DNA of 64,000 nucleotides from Blastocladiella emersonii ATCC 22665 (GCA_025594325.1 JANHCV010000005.1:1515501-1579500); one strand, 5' to 3'. Numbered from the stretch's first letter, positions 40,642-50,735 are shown. Notes: generated from the letters alone by a model not told the origin. Program-made: numbers and translations.

Positions 40642-41700
40642 ATGCTCGCGCCATGGCTGATCCCACTCGACACAATCGTCGAGGGCAACTCGGCCGTCCT
40701 CAACGGCAACACGCCCATGTTCCTGGCCATCCACTGCGCCGCCATCGCGGTTAACCTCGCCTCGGTCGCGTCATCGTTCCTCGTCGCCCTGCACGTCCTC
40801 GGCTTCGCGCGGATCCCGCAGTGGATCCTGCCGACGGCGGGCGTCAGCGTCGTCCCGCGGCACGGCCTGATGCACCACGATATCTCGACGCGTTTGTCCT
40901 TCTACCTCGCCGTGGCCAGCATGGTCTTCTCCGGGTGGCACACGCTCGACCACCTCTACCTCGTCGCCTACCAGCGGATCCCGCCGCGCTCCATCTCGGT
41001 CCCGCTCGGCATCGTCCAGGGCGTGTCGTTCGGGTACCAACAGCTGCTCAGCTTCTGCGCGTCCGCGTACACGTACGTGCTCGTGTGCCGCGGCAAGCGG
41101 ATCCCGCTCGGCCGCTACGACTGGAAGCTACACTTCTACTGCCTCCTGAACATCGCCGTCTGCCTCGCCATCACCGTCTCGCTCGACGGGTACGGGTTCT
41201 CGGGGTACTACTGCCTGTGGAACATCCACTCGCCCGGCGGCGCCGTGTCGCTGTGCTTCGGCGTCGCGCTTTCGCTCGTCAACGCGCTGTCAACGATCAT
41301 CGGCCTCGCGCACGTCCGCCGCGCGGTCCGCGCCGCCGCGGCGACCATCCAGAAACCGCGCCAGTTCGAGTCGGCCCGGCTCCAGGTCGCGTCGCGGTGT
41401 TTGGTGGGAATGATCAACGTCGCCGCGTTTCTGCACATGCCGCGCGCTGCGACCCTCGTCCTCGTCGCCGGGTTCCACCTGGCCGGGTACCTCGAGCCCG
41501 TCTCGATCCTCTTCGTCTCGCTCTCGGCCAACTCGGCCGGGCTCGCCGACGCCCTCGTCTACCTCCACAACCAGAGAATCAAGGCCCAGGCCGCGGTGTA
41601 CGGCGCGGGCCGGTCCACGGGTGTGCTCGGAAACACCACGGCGCAGCTCCCGCTCAACGAGGGGCAGTCGACGACCGATTCAAATTTTTGGAATGATTAG
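40642..41700 (+). CDS. 7TM receptor-like protein, copy 1
   Basis: Intronless, 352 aa. Seven hydrophobic segments are visible: about 30-58 (MFLAIHCAAIAVNLASVASS), 88-112, 120-150 (QGVSFGYQQLLSFCASAYTY), 165-185, 196-225, 255-280 and 288-310. A basic loop after TM3 (VCRGKRIPLGRYDW), a Cys-Leu-Trp-Asn motif after TM4 (GYYCLWNI) and an NSAGLADALVYL motif in TM7 resemble the layout of class E/cAMP-receptor-like GPCRs. The N-terminus is short (EGNSAVLNGN) without a signal peptide and the tail ends FWND. Ligand unknown. First of seven tandem genes. The assignment to GPCRs is by topology only. Confidence 0.75.
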   Translation: MLAPWLIPLDTIVEGNSAVLNGNTPMFLAIHCAAIAVNLASVASSFLVALHVLGFARIPQWILPTAGVSVVPRHGLMHHDISTRLSFYLAVASMVFSGWHTLDHLYLVAYQRIPPRSISVPLGIVQGVSFGYQQLLSFCASAYTYVLVCRGKRIPLGRYDWKLHFYCLLNIAVCLAITVSLDGYGFSGYYCLWNIHSPGGAVSLCFGVALSLVNALSTIIGLAHVRRAVRAAAATIQKPRQFESARLQVASRCLVGMINVAAFLHMPRAATLVLVAGFHLAGYLEPVSILFVSLSANSAGLADALVYLHNQRIKAQAAVYGAGRSTGVLGNTTAQLPLNEGQSTTDSNFWND

Positions 41701-41809
41701 AGACCGGTTCTTATCGCGTATTTCTGTCTCGCCTTGAAACTCCCGCGGCTGCATTTGAACTCGCGAGCTGAGCCACGGTTTGACACTCCACCTCGAGTTG
41801 CGAGACAGA

Positions 41810-41830
41810 TCACATGTTTTCGCCTCGCGT
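41810..41830 (+). promoter_or_regulatory. TCACATG and GTCTC words before receptor copy 2
   Basis: TCACATGTTTTCGC matches the word before copy 1, followed by CGCGTCTCACGTCTCGCGCG. Confidence 0.4.
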
Positions 41831-41974
41831 CTCACGTCTCGCGCGAGACACACGCCATCGTGTGCCCCGGCTTTCGGCCGTCCAACCGGGCACCTTGATC
41901 GCCGCGCACGGGGGCACTCGGTTCCGATTCTCTTCGCACACCAATGAAATTGATACTCTGCGTACACGTCCGAG

Positions 41975-43054
41975 ATGGAATCGCCATGGCTGATCGAGGT
42001 CAACAAGCTGAACGTCGGCGACTCGGCCGTCCTCGGCGGCAACCTGCCGATGTTCCTGCTGATCCACTGGGTCGTCATCGCCATCAACGCCGCGTCGGTC
42101 CTTGTCGCCTTGTTCGTCGCCCTCCACGTTCTCGGGTTCACCTTGTTCCCCGATGGATCCTCCCGTCGCCGCGCGTCAACGTCGTTGCGCGGCACGGCAT
42201 CATGCAGCACGACATCTCGACGCAACTCTCGTTCTATCTCGTCATGCATGCATGATGCACATGATGCGTGATGACCAGCCTGATCTTCTCGGGATGGCAC
42301 ATCCTCGACCACCTGCTTCTCGTCACGTACGCGCGATTTCCCCGACGGACCATGACGTTCCCAATCGCCCTGGTCCAGGCCATCGAGTTCGGGTACCAAC
42401 AGTTGATGAGTTTCTGCACGTCAGCATACACCTACGTTCTCGTATGCCGCAGGAAACGGATCCCGCTTGGCCGCTACGACTGGAAACTACACGCGTTCTG
42501 CATCGCGTACCTCGTCGTGTGCGTGTCCATCACACTCGCCATGGACGGCTTCGGGGTTTCGGGCTACTCGTGCCTGTGGAATATCAAGACGCTCGGCGGC
42601 ACCGTCTCGCTCTTCTTCGGCGTCGCGCTCTCGATCACGAACGCGATGATCACGATCGTCGGCCTCGCGTACGTCCGGCGCGCGGTCCGCGCCGCGGCCG
42701 CGGGCGTCAAGCGGCCGGGCCAGTTCGAGTCGACGTGGCTGCAGGTCGCGTCGCGGTGTCTCGTGGCCATGATCAAGGTCGCCGCGTTCCTACACCTGCC
42801 GCGCGACGACGCTCATCATCGTCGCGGGGTTCCTGCTGGCGGGCTACGTTGAGCCGGTCTCCATTCTCCTTGTCGCGCTCACGACCAACTCGGCGGGCTT
42901 GATCGACGCTCTCGTGTACCTCCACAACCATCGGCTCAAGGCACAGGTCTCAGGGCATAATTGGTCTGGAGATACGTTGGGTGTTGGTCGATTGACTGGG
43001 ATGCCGCTTCAAGACGAGCAGTCGGCCGGCGACTCGAGCTTTTGGAACGATTGA
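41975..43054 (+). pseudogene. 7TM receptor-like copy 2, broken
   Basis: Starts MESPWLIEVNKLNVGDSAVL and ends SSFWND like copy 1, but three lesions break it. A one-base deletion near 42152 shifts the frame after LHVLGFTLF. A 27-bp ATG/TGA-rich insertion near 42244-42270 brings stops into TM2. A one-base change in phase near 42805, after FLHLPR, shifts the frame before TM6-TM7. Between lesions the sequence is close to copy 1 (YDWKLHAFC, YSCLWNIKTLGG, QFESTWLQVASRCLV), so decay is recent. Confidence 0.85.
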
Positions 43055-43286
43055 TGTGCCATAAAACCGTGCTATTCGTTTGTTCCCTGCGGGTGCGATC
43101 GATGCCGCCCAACCGCTGTTCTTGTCTCGCACCTCGTGTCTCGCGTCCGCGCGAACGCGTCCCTTTTTTGACGCGTCCACAGGCAGGGCCAACCATGGTT
43201 TGATCACAATGCTACACTTTGAACGGGCGAACCTTGAATGAATACCACTTGATGCATCGCGTAACTCTAGCGTGGCCGGACGCACC

Positions 43287-44336
43287 ATGAACTCACCATG
43301 GCTCATTGACATCAGCCAGCTCGCCGTGGGCAGCTCGGCGGTGCTGAACGACAACCAAATCATGTTCTTCCTGATGCACTTCTCAGCAGTCGCGCTCAAC
43401 TTCTCATCGGCCGCCTCATCGCTGCTCGTCGCGCTGCACGTATTTGGCTTCAGGGCAATACTGAGCTCGATCTTGCCCTCTACTCGCAGCGGGCCAACCG
43501 GCAGCTTCATGGACCACGATATCTCGACGCGTATCTCGTTCTATCTTGCGCTCGCAAACCTCTCTTTCGGCGCCTGGCATCTCGTCGACCATGTTCTGCT
43601 AGTTGCATCGCCCCAAATCCCGCCAGCTTCGCTCGCATTCCCGCTCGCCTTGATCGAAGGGATCGCGTTCGCGTACCAACAGCTGATCAGCTTCTGCGCT
43701 TCGGTTTACACGTACCTCCTCGTGTGCCGCGGCAAGCGGCTGCCGCTCGGCGACTACGACTGGTACCTGCACACGTTTTGCCTCGCGAACATGGCCGCGT
43801 GCGCGTCGATCGTGCTGCCGCTCGACGGCTACGGGTTTTCGGGCTACTTTTGCTTATGGAACGTCAAGTCGCTGGGCGGCGTCATCGTGCTCCTCCTCGG
43901 CGTTGCGCTCACGCTCGCCAACGCGTTTTCAACGATCGTCGGCCTCGCACACGTCCGCCGCGCGATCGCGTCGGCCGCATCCACGATCCGAAAGCCGGGC
44001 CATTTCGAAGCCGCGCGGCTCAAGGTCGCGTCGCGCTGCCTGGTCGGCATGATCCGCATCGCCTCGCTGCTCCACCTACCACGCGCGATCTGCCTCGTCA
44101 TCATCGCTGGGTTTCACCTCGCTGGTTACATTGAGCCCGTCTCCATGCTGGCATCTGCCGTGTTGGCCAACTCGGCGGGGCTCGTCGACTCGTACGTCTA
44201 CATTCAGAATCAAAAGCTCAAGGCGCAGGCTGCTGGATCGGCGGGCAAGTCGGGTAGTACGCCGGGCCGGTCGTCGGCGCAGCCCCAGTCGAACGAGCAG
44301 GAGTCGGTGGACGACTCGCATTTTTGGCAGGAATAA
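43287..44336 (+). CDS. 7TM receptor-like protein, copy 3
   Basis: Intronless, 349 aa from ATG 43287 (MNSPWLIDISQLAVGSSAVL). Same seven hydrophobic segments as copy 1, with VCRGKRLPLGDYDWYLHTFC after TM3, GYFCLWNVKSLGG after TM4, PGHFEAARLKVASRCLVGMI before TM6, and NSAGLVDSYVYIQNQKLKAQ in TM7. The tail is Ser/Gly-rich and ends HFWQE. GTG 43272 upstream is not needed as start. Confidence 0.78.
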   Translation: MNSPWLIDISQLAVGSSAVLNDNQIMFFLMHFSAVALNFSSAASSLLVALHVFGFRAILSSILPSTRSGPTGSFMDHDISTRISFYLALANLSFGAWHLVDHVLLVASPQIPPASLAFPLALIEGIAFAYQQLISFCASVYTYLLVCRGKRLPLGDYDWYLHTFCLANMAACASIVLPLDGYGFSGYFCLWNVKSLGGVIVLLLGVALTLANAFSTIVGLAHVRRAIASAASTIRKPGHFEAARLKVASRCLVGMIRIASLLHLPRAICLVIIAGFHLAGYIEPVSMLASAVLANSAGLVDSYVYIQNQKLKAQAAGSAGKSGSTPGRSSAQPQSNEQESVDDSHFWQE

Positions 44337-44434
44337 GATGAGCGTGTTTGATTGGTTGGTGATGAGCATTTGTCGTCCTGGAGACAATTTTTATCGGTCT
44401 GCGAAGTCCAGAGCATCAATCCTTTCATCACACG

Positions 44435-44467
44435 CCGCGTCTCGCACGACGCGTCTCGCAGCACGTG
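44435..44467 (+). promoter_or_regulatory. Paired GTCTCGC words and CACGTG before receptor copy 4
   Basis: CGCGTCTCGCACGACGCGTC near 44436-44455, then TCGCAG and CACGTG (44462-44467), in the 394-bp gap before ATG 44731. Confidence 0.4.
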
Positions 44468-44730
44468 ATTTATGCGACGCGTTCGCGGTGACGATCGAAA
44501 CTCGATGCATTGAAGCAAGATCTTCCTGCAGCTCAATCGCGGACCAATGGTGAGACATGTCTCGCACACCGTGCCTCATGTTCGCAGGCACACGCGGGTT
44601 TCAAAGGTGTGAACAGGAAGGACCGGTTGCCACCCTCGGTTTGGCTCGCAAGCCGCGCAAATGAAGTTGGATCATTCGTTCCAAATATAAACTCGATGCA
44701 TCGGCAACCACCTGCAGACCCGGTCGCACC

Positions 44731-45765
44731 ATGTCAATGTCGTGGCTCATCAATTTCAGTCAGATCGCTGAGGGCAGCTCGGCCGTGCTGAACGGCAACC
44801 AGACCATGTTCTTGCTCATTCACTATTCGGCCATCACGCTCAACGTCTTGTCGGCCGTCTCGTCACTCCTGGTGGCGCTGCGCGTGTTCGGTTATAACGC
44901 CTTCTCAGCTTGGATCCTCCCGGCAGCGCCCAGTAGGACGGATGGCGGCTTCATGGACCATGATGTCCCGACGCGGATCTCGTGTTACCTGTCCCTCGCG
45001 AACTTTGTCTATGGCTCGTGGCACCTTGTCGACCACGTCATGTTAGTTGTTTCGCCCCGCATCCCGCCAGCCTCGGTGACCTTTCCGCTCGCTGTGGTCA
45101 TGACGATTTCATTCGGGTACCAGCAGCTGGTGAGCCTCAGCGCATCCTTGTACTCCTACCTTCTCATATGCCGTGGTAAGCGGTTGTTGCTCGGTGCTTA
45201 CGACTGGTACCTTCACGCGTTCTGTTTCTCACTCATTGGAGCGGGCGCGCTGATTGTCTTCTTCCTCGACGGTTTCGGGTTCACGGGATACTTTTGCATG
45301 TGGAATGTCAACACGCTCGGTGGTGTCCTGCTTCTCGTAATCGGCGCCTCGCTCTCGCTCGCCAACGCGCTTTCGACTATCATTAGCCTTGACCGCATCC
45401 GCCGCACCATCACCGCCGCCGCTTCGATCATCCAAAAACCCGGGCAGTTTGAGGCGGTTCGCCTCCAACTCGCGGCACGCTGCCTCGTCAGCATGATTCG
45501 CGTTAATTCCCTCCTTCAACTGCCGCGCACGATTGCTGCGTTTATCCTTCTCGGGTTTCACTTGTGCGGGTACGTCGAGCCAGTCACGATGCTCGCAACA
45601 ACTTGGTTCGCCAACTCGGCCGGCCTTGTCGACGCGTACGTCTACGTCAAGAACCAAAAGCTCAAGTCGCAGGATGCGGGGAACACCGTTGGCCGCCCGT
45701 TGGCTCAGATTAAACGGAGCGAAGAGCAGACGATTGATGGCGATACGTCTTACTGGAAGGAATGA
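44731..45765 (+). CDS. 7TM receptor-like protein, copy 4
   Basis: Intronless, 344 aa (MSMSWLINFSQIAEGSSAVL). Same topology; it has drifted more from copies 1 and 3 (ICRGKRLLLGAYDWYLHAFC, GYFCMWNVNTLGGVL, NSAGLVDAYVYVKNQKLKSQ), which suggests purifying selection with some divergence rather than recent copying. The tail ends SYWKE, keeping the aromatic-Trp-x-acid terminus. Confidence 0.78.
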   Translation: MSMSWLINFSQIAEGSSAVLNGNQTMFLLIHYSAITLNVLSAVSSLLVALRVFGYNAFSAWILPAAPSRTDGGFMDHDVPTRISCYLSLANFVYGSWHLVDHVMLVVSPRIPPASVTFPLAVVMTISFGYQQLVSLSASLYSYLLICRGKRLLLGAYDWYLHAFCFSLIGAGALIVFFLDGFGFTGYFCMWNVNTLGGVLLLVIGASLSLANALSTIISLDRIRRTITAAASIIQKPGQFEAVRLQLAARCLVSMIRVNSLLQLPRTIAAFILLGFHLCGYVEPVTMLATTWFANSAGLVDAYVYVKNQKLKSQDAGNTVGRPLAQIKRSEEQTIDGDTSYWKE

Positions 45766-45904
45766 AGGACGGGACTTAGTCGTTTGCGGTGTCCCTGAGG
45801 TATCCAATACATACATCGCAATTGTGTCGCTTCAACCTTGTGACTGGTACGAAGGGAGTAAATCATGCGGCGAACGTGGTGTGGTCTTCATCGCGACCGC
45901 GTCT

Positions 45905-45938
45905 CGCACCCGATGTCCCGCACCGGCTATATCACGTG
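45905..45938 (+). promoter_or_regulatory. CACGTG and CGCGTCTCGC words before receptor copy 5
   Basis: CTCGCACCCGATG then ATCACGTGAT with CACGTG at 45933-45938, 146 bp before ATG 46084. Confidence 0.4.
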
Positions 45939-46083
45939 ATTTCGAAACGCGTGGCGCTGTCTCTGCCGCGCCGCCACTTGCCGCGCACGATCATGCGCAC
46001 ACACTAACGAAATCGAGATGTACCCATACTTTGGATGACGCCAACTCTATGCATCAAATAGCCCCTGCGGCGCTGGCCACGCC

Positions 46084-47111
46084 ATGTCAACAACCTCATG
46101 GCTCATCGAAATCGACCGAATCGCCGCCGACGGCTCGGCTATCCTCGGCGAGAACCTCGTCATGTTCTACCTGATCCAGCTCGTGTCCATCTTTCTCAAC
46201 GCGTCCTCGGTTATTGCATCCGTTCTCGTCGGGTTGCATGTCTTTGGCCACAATGTGGTCCCCAAGGCAATCATCCCTCCGGCGCGCGGGCAAGCAGCCG
46301 GAGGGCTCATGGATCACGATATCTCGACACGCATCTCGTTCTACCTCTCGCTCGCGAACCTCGCGTTCAGCTCGTGGCACCTCATCGACCATGTCATGCT
46401 GTTCGTCAATCCGCGGGTTCCATCACAGTCGCTTGCCTTCTCGCTCGCGTTTATCGAGGGCACCGCCTTCATCTACCAGCAGCTGATCAGTTTTGCGCGT
46501 CCGTCTACACGTACCTCCTCGTGTGTCGCGGCAAACGCCTGCCGCTTGGCGCCGGCGACTGGTATCTCCAGGCATTTTGCGTCGTCAGCATCGCGATGTG
46601 CTCAGCTGTCGTGGTCCCGCTCAACGGATACGGCTACACGGGCTACTTCTGCTTATGGAATATCAAAACCCTGGGCGGCGCCGTCGTTCTCATGTTCGGC
46701 GTCGCGCTCTCGCTCGCCAACGCGATGGCGACCATCGTCGGACTCGCCCAGGTTCGGCGCGCCATTGCTTCCGCTGCGTCGACCATCGGAAAGCCGGCTC
46801 AGTTCGAGGCAACACGGCTTCAAGTTGCGTCTCGGTGTCTTGTGGGCATGATCCGCGCCGCTTCGTTCCTCCACTTGCCGCGCGCGCTCACCCTCGTCGT
46901 CATTGCCGGATTCCACCTCAACGGCTACATCGAGCCTGTGTCCGTCCTCGCATCGGCGCTGTTCGCCAACTCGGCCGGGCTCGTCGACGCGTACGTGTAC
47001 ATCCAGAATCAACGGCTCAAGGCCCAGGTGGCAGCCAACCGACCCGGTAGTGTGCCCGGTCGTTCGTCGGCTCAGCCGCGGTCGGGTGATGAGCAATCGA
47101 TGGGTTGGTAG
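46084..47111 (+). pseudogene. 7TM receptor-like copy 5, frameshifted and 3'-truncated
   Basis: Starts MSTTSWLIEIDRIAADGSAI and reads well through TM1-TM3 to YQQLISF. There one base is missing (near 46490, CAGTTTTGCGCG where copy 3 has CAGCTTCTGCGC) and the frame moves to the one that continues CASVYTYLLVCRGKRLPLGA through TM4-TM7 (NSAGLVDAYVYIQNQRLKAQ). The end, GDEQSMGW, lacks the conserved HFWQE-type tail because the family homology stops near 47100 at a rearrangement junction. The single-base lesion could be an assembly error, but the lost tail is independent evidence of damage. Confidence 0.8.
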
Positions 47112-47501
47112 ATGTGAATAAGCGGTCCAAGTTCAAGCTGCTCCACCCGGCGAACAGTGGTATTGCGGCGCTGCTGTACGCCGAGTGCTTTGTGCGCGAG
47201 CTGCTGGTCAAGGCGGGCAGCGCGGAGGCGACCGCGGCAATCAAGGACAGTTTCTGGCTCAGCTACGCGCAGCAAGAATTCCACGTCTTCCGGTCCGAGT
47301 CGTTCCACCCGCGGTGCTTTTCCTTCGTGCTTTCATGGTGCGTTGCTTTGCTATGCATCACTGGCCATTGCTCTCCACTAACTATGACTGCAACTGGCTA
47401 GCGCGCGGCCAAGATGAAGGTCCCTCCTGCTAGTCAGATGTGGTGAATAAGTGAAGATAAATCGCAAGTTGGTAGGAACGTAATGTACACGGCGTAGAAG
47501 A
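47112..47501 (+). other. Fragment of unknown coding sequence at a breakpoint
   Basis: A frame without its own ATG, overlapping the end of receptor copy 5, reads VDVNKRSKFKLLHPANSGIA, LLYAECFVRELLVKAG and IKDSFWLSYAQQEFHVFRSE, then loses coding character near 47330. It looks like an internal piece of a gene brought in by rearrangement. Family not recognised. Confidence 0.4.
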
Positions 47502-47840
47502 CGTGCGGAGCTGTGAGGGCCACGACAAGGGCTGGCGGGGCGAGACCGCTGGCCGAGTGTCAGCCAGAGCCCGTCCAGTTCAAGCTTCGTCACGGTCGCA
47601 GGTAACCGCAGCGCGAGCAGCCGAGGGAGGTCGATAGTGCAGTCCTTGAACGCGATTTCGGACACGCGACTCTGCGCTTCAGCCGCCATAAAAGCATTGA
47701 GCGCGAGAATCCCACTGTGCGATATGGCAGCGTCGGTGAATGAGATCCGTGGAGCAGATGTCGACTCGGTTCCCTGGACCAAAGCGTGGATGGCCGCGTC
47801 CACGCACTGCGGCTCGCTAAAGCCCTAAAACGAGCCCACG
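47502..47840 (-). pseudogene. Duplicated fragment of LRR gene G
   Basis: Nearly identical to 26170-26509, the 5' part of exon 2 of gene G with the intron acceptor and some intron sequence. Few substitutions and one short indel (CACGACACTGGGC versus CACGACAAGGGC) are visible. It encodes FTDAAISHSGILALNAFMAA and RLLALRLPATVTKLELDG but has neither the N-terminal exon nor the later repeats, so it cannot make a family protein. Confidence 0.9.
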
Positions 47841-48836
47841 GTGACAATGGCGCACCTGCACGCCATGACGTCGTGCGCGCGCGCGCTCGCGGACCATTCG
47901 CGCGAGACCGCGGCGCGGGTCGCTGCACAGGCGCAGATCGGGATCTACGCGCCCGCGACGGGGGCGGCTGATGCACCGACCCCGCCGCCCCCACCGCCGC
48001 CTCCGCCCGCAGGCGTCAGTCCGATCGGGACGGGTGCCGTCGACGCGGCGTGGGTCCTGAACCAGTGTCTCGAGCGCGGCGTGTTCGAGTTTGTCCCGTG
48101 GCTCGGCGGCGCGCCGCCGCCCTCTCCCACCCCTACCCCGAACGCTTGGCAGCTGACGATGCCCGCCGACGCGATGCACACGCGCGCGGTGCGCGGCGAG
48201 CAGGGCGACGGGTGGACGCGGCTGCTGGTCCCCGTCGCTGCCGCCGCCGCGCCGGCAGACAAGTGGAAGCCGCGGCGAGCCCCGTCCGGGATCCAGCCGG
48301 GCGCCGCGCGCACCGAGCTGCAGGCGCTACGGCTCACGCCGGCCGTTGGCGCGGGGTACCTCGAGCAGGCCGAGGCGCGCGCGTTCGCGTACGCGGGGCT
48401 GCGCGATCCGGCGGCGACTGTCACCCAAGAAGAAGTGGAGGTGGACCCGCTCGAGCTGCCCGCCGACCTGCAGCCCGACCCGTGGTCCCACGCGCGCGAG
48501 CCCAACGACGACGGTGACGAAGAAGACCCCACAGTCCCGCGAGACCCGTGGCGCGCGGCACAGGCGATCGAGGCGGCGGTGCACGAGTACCACGTCAGCC
48601 GGGCGGCGCGGCTCGAGCACGCCGAGGGGGTCCTGGCGACGCTGACGCCGGCGACTGCGCGGGCCGTCGCGGCGGCGGGCGCGGGCGCGGGCGCGGGCGG
48701 GATCGCGGCGGCACCCGTGCCCGAGGACTGGCGCGCGCCGGCGATCGGGTCGATTATGCGGGCGCGGCCGGTGACGGGCCCGCGGTCGGGGAAGCCGGGG
48801 CGGCCGGTCGCGCATTTGGTGCGCGGTAACGAGTGA
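47841..48836 (+). pseudogene. Duplicated 3' part of the SNAPC1-like gene
   Basis: Corresponds to 30040-31032 and stays open for about 330 codons from an internal Met (MAHLHAMTSCARALADHSRE). It lacks the first 155 or so residues, including the front of the SNAPC1 domain. Differences are few: a rewritten linker (GGAPPPSPTPTPNA versus GGTPPASPSTPNA, one codon longer), some synonymous changes near the left end, and Ser to Leu near the C-terminus. Homology extends past the stop to 48864. It has no native promoter, so expression is doubtful. Confidence 0.85.
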
Positions 48837-48864
48837 GATACAATACATGTCCACGCGTGTATTT

Positions 48865-49162
48865 TGGCTGGAATGACGAAGAATACACTCGTTACGATCA
48901 AATCAACTTGCTCTTCCGATGCTAATCAAGTTGCCAGGGCGGGCATTTGAGAGTCACATCGTTTTGGATTCCGATCGCGATCACGCGCTTGAAAAACACG
49001 TGACGGGCGTGAGACAGTGCGAGACATCCCCGAACTCGATCGAACCTTGCAATTGACGATTTCGCGAGCGGCTGACAGCGTGCTTTGAGCATTAAAAACG
49101 TAGTCTCCAGCCTCGGATCAGGCACACATGTGCAAACTGAGACTCTTCGTCCTTTCTCCCCG
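48865..49162 (+). promoter_or_regulatory. Upstream region of receptor copy 6 with CACGTG
   Basis: CACGTG at 48997-49002 followed by ACGGGCGTGAGAC and GTGCGAGACATCC, 161 bp before ATG 49163. Copy 7 has nearly the same words (CACGTGACGGGTGCGAGAC at 50711-50729). Confidence 0.45.
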
Positions 49163-50616
49163 ATGATTTCACGCGCAACCATGAGCGATGCAGAACAACT
49201 CGTTTTCGGATGGATCGTCCCGGCCAGCATGGTTGGCGAGGGCAAGTCGGCCGTGCTGGGCCATCCCGTCATGTTTCACGCTGTGCACATCGCAGCCCTC
49301 CTCAGCATCGCGGCATCAGTAATCGGGTCCCTGGGCGTGATCGCACACATCAACCGCGTCACGCTTCCTGCGCCGCTCAGCCAGCGCACAGGTGGCCTGT
49401 TCGCCGCGTGGGGATCCGCTCCGCAGAAGCCCAAGCGGCTTGAGTTCGCCGCCCGCTTCGCCATGTACCTCGCCGTGGTCGACGCGGTGTGGTCCACGTC
49501 GCACGCGATTGACCACGGCCTGCTGCTCTTCACTCGAGTCCTTCCGTCGGAGACGACTGGTGTGTTTCTGGGCATGGTCGTGTGGGTGCTGTTTGGGTCC
49601 GTGTACTGACTCAGTTGTGCGGCGATCCCAATCTCACCTGGTCGTCCGTCCCTGCAGCTACCACCAGATGATGCATGCGTGTCTTTCACTTTTCACTTGG
49701 CTGCGCGTGTGCCGCGAAGTGAAGCTCGATCTCGGCCGCCTCGACTGGAAGCTCCACGCGCTTTGCTTCGGCAGCATCGCCGCGACCACGCCCATCATCT
49801 ACTTCATCAACGGCTTCGGAATCGGCGGGTTCTGGTACGCGTCGAAGGGTTTTGTTCTGGGTCACGCATCATGATTCACACTGCGCTCGATACAGGTGCA
49901 TCAACAACATCAAGACCGACGGCGGAACGGTCCTTCTCTTCATGGCCACGACGGTCTCGGCCATCAACGCAGTCGCCACCCACCTGTGCAACCGGATCAT
50001 CGCCGAGCGTCTTAAGGAGGTCTCGGATGCGACCTCGGCGAGGCCCGCGGCCAAGGCCCCACCGCTCACCGGCTTCCTCGCGCGTATCATCAAGTCTCGC
50101 GTCATGGACTCGTCAGCCGCGCTCAAACGCAACTCCTTTGTGAGCAATTCGTCGGCCACGGACGCGGCGCCGCGCCGCGACAGCTCCATGACCGGGTACA
50201 CGACGGCGCCGTCCACGATGCCTCGAGGCGGCGGCGGCCGGGGCGACGTCGGCGCTGGCAGCGGGGACGGGTCGGGCAGCGGACACGACGGGTCGGCGCC
50301 GGGAGCGGCGGGGAGCACTGGATCGGCTGGAGCTGCTCCGGCACCTCCATCTCCATCAAACAAAAAGGCGAGCAAGGGTGAGCGACGGTCGCTCGTGGCT
50401 TCGCTGTGCCTCAACAACCTAATCCGCACGGCCTCGCTGGTCTACATCCCGCTTACCTTCGTGGCCGTCATCATCACCGCGACGCAACAGCTCTTCCACG
50501 TCATCGAGCCCGTCTCGGCCATGTTCTGCGGCGTCTTCACCACGGCCACGGGGTTCATCAACGCGTACGCGTACTTTCAGAACGAGCGGCTCAAGCTGTC
50601 GATGCGCTCCTCGTAA
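49163..50616 (+). CDS. 7TM receptor-like protein, copy 6 (three exons)
   Basis: Exons 49163-49596, 49658-49834 and 49896-50616; the introns are 61 bp each (donors GTCCGT and GTACGC, acceptors GCAG and ACAG), giving 443 aa, or 437 aa from ATG 49181. The topology matches copies 1-5 but with low identity: EGKSAVLGHPVMFHAVHIAA in TM1, AMYLAVVDAVWSTSHAIDHG in TM2, YHQMMHACLSLFTWLRVCRE in TM3, a Trp-Cys pair formed across intron 2 before TM5, and FINAYAYFQNERLKLSMRSS at the end of TM7. A loop of about 130 residues rich in Ser/Gly separates TM5 from TM6, typical of a G-protein or regulator contact loop. It lacks the FW-type tail. Confidence 0.8.
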
Positions 50617-50710
50617 TATATTCTACGCGTTTTATATAGCCAGAAAGCTATCTGAGGCTTGCCCGCCTGGCCAAGCTCCGCCCGAGGGCTTGGCCGACGC
50701 GGTGAGCAAT

Positions 50711-50735
50711 CACGTGACGGGTGCGAGACACGTGC
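50711..50735 (+). promoter_or_regulatory. CACGTG and GCGAGAC words before receptor copy 7
   Basis: CACGTGACGGGTGCGAGAC and a second ACACGTGCGAGAC directly after, in the 362-bp gap before ATG 50979. Confidence 0.45.

Larger units (their letters stand above)
47502..48864. repeat. Chimeric segmental duplication of 26.2-31.1 kb
   Basis: Left half equals 26170-26509 and right half 30040-31060, in the same relative orientation and joined at 47840/47841. The source region between them (26510-30039, 3530 bp, containing the gene G N-terminal exon, the broken unknown gene, gene H and the SNAPC1 start) is missing. Confidence 0.9.
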
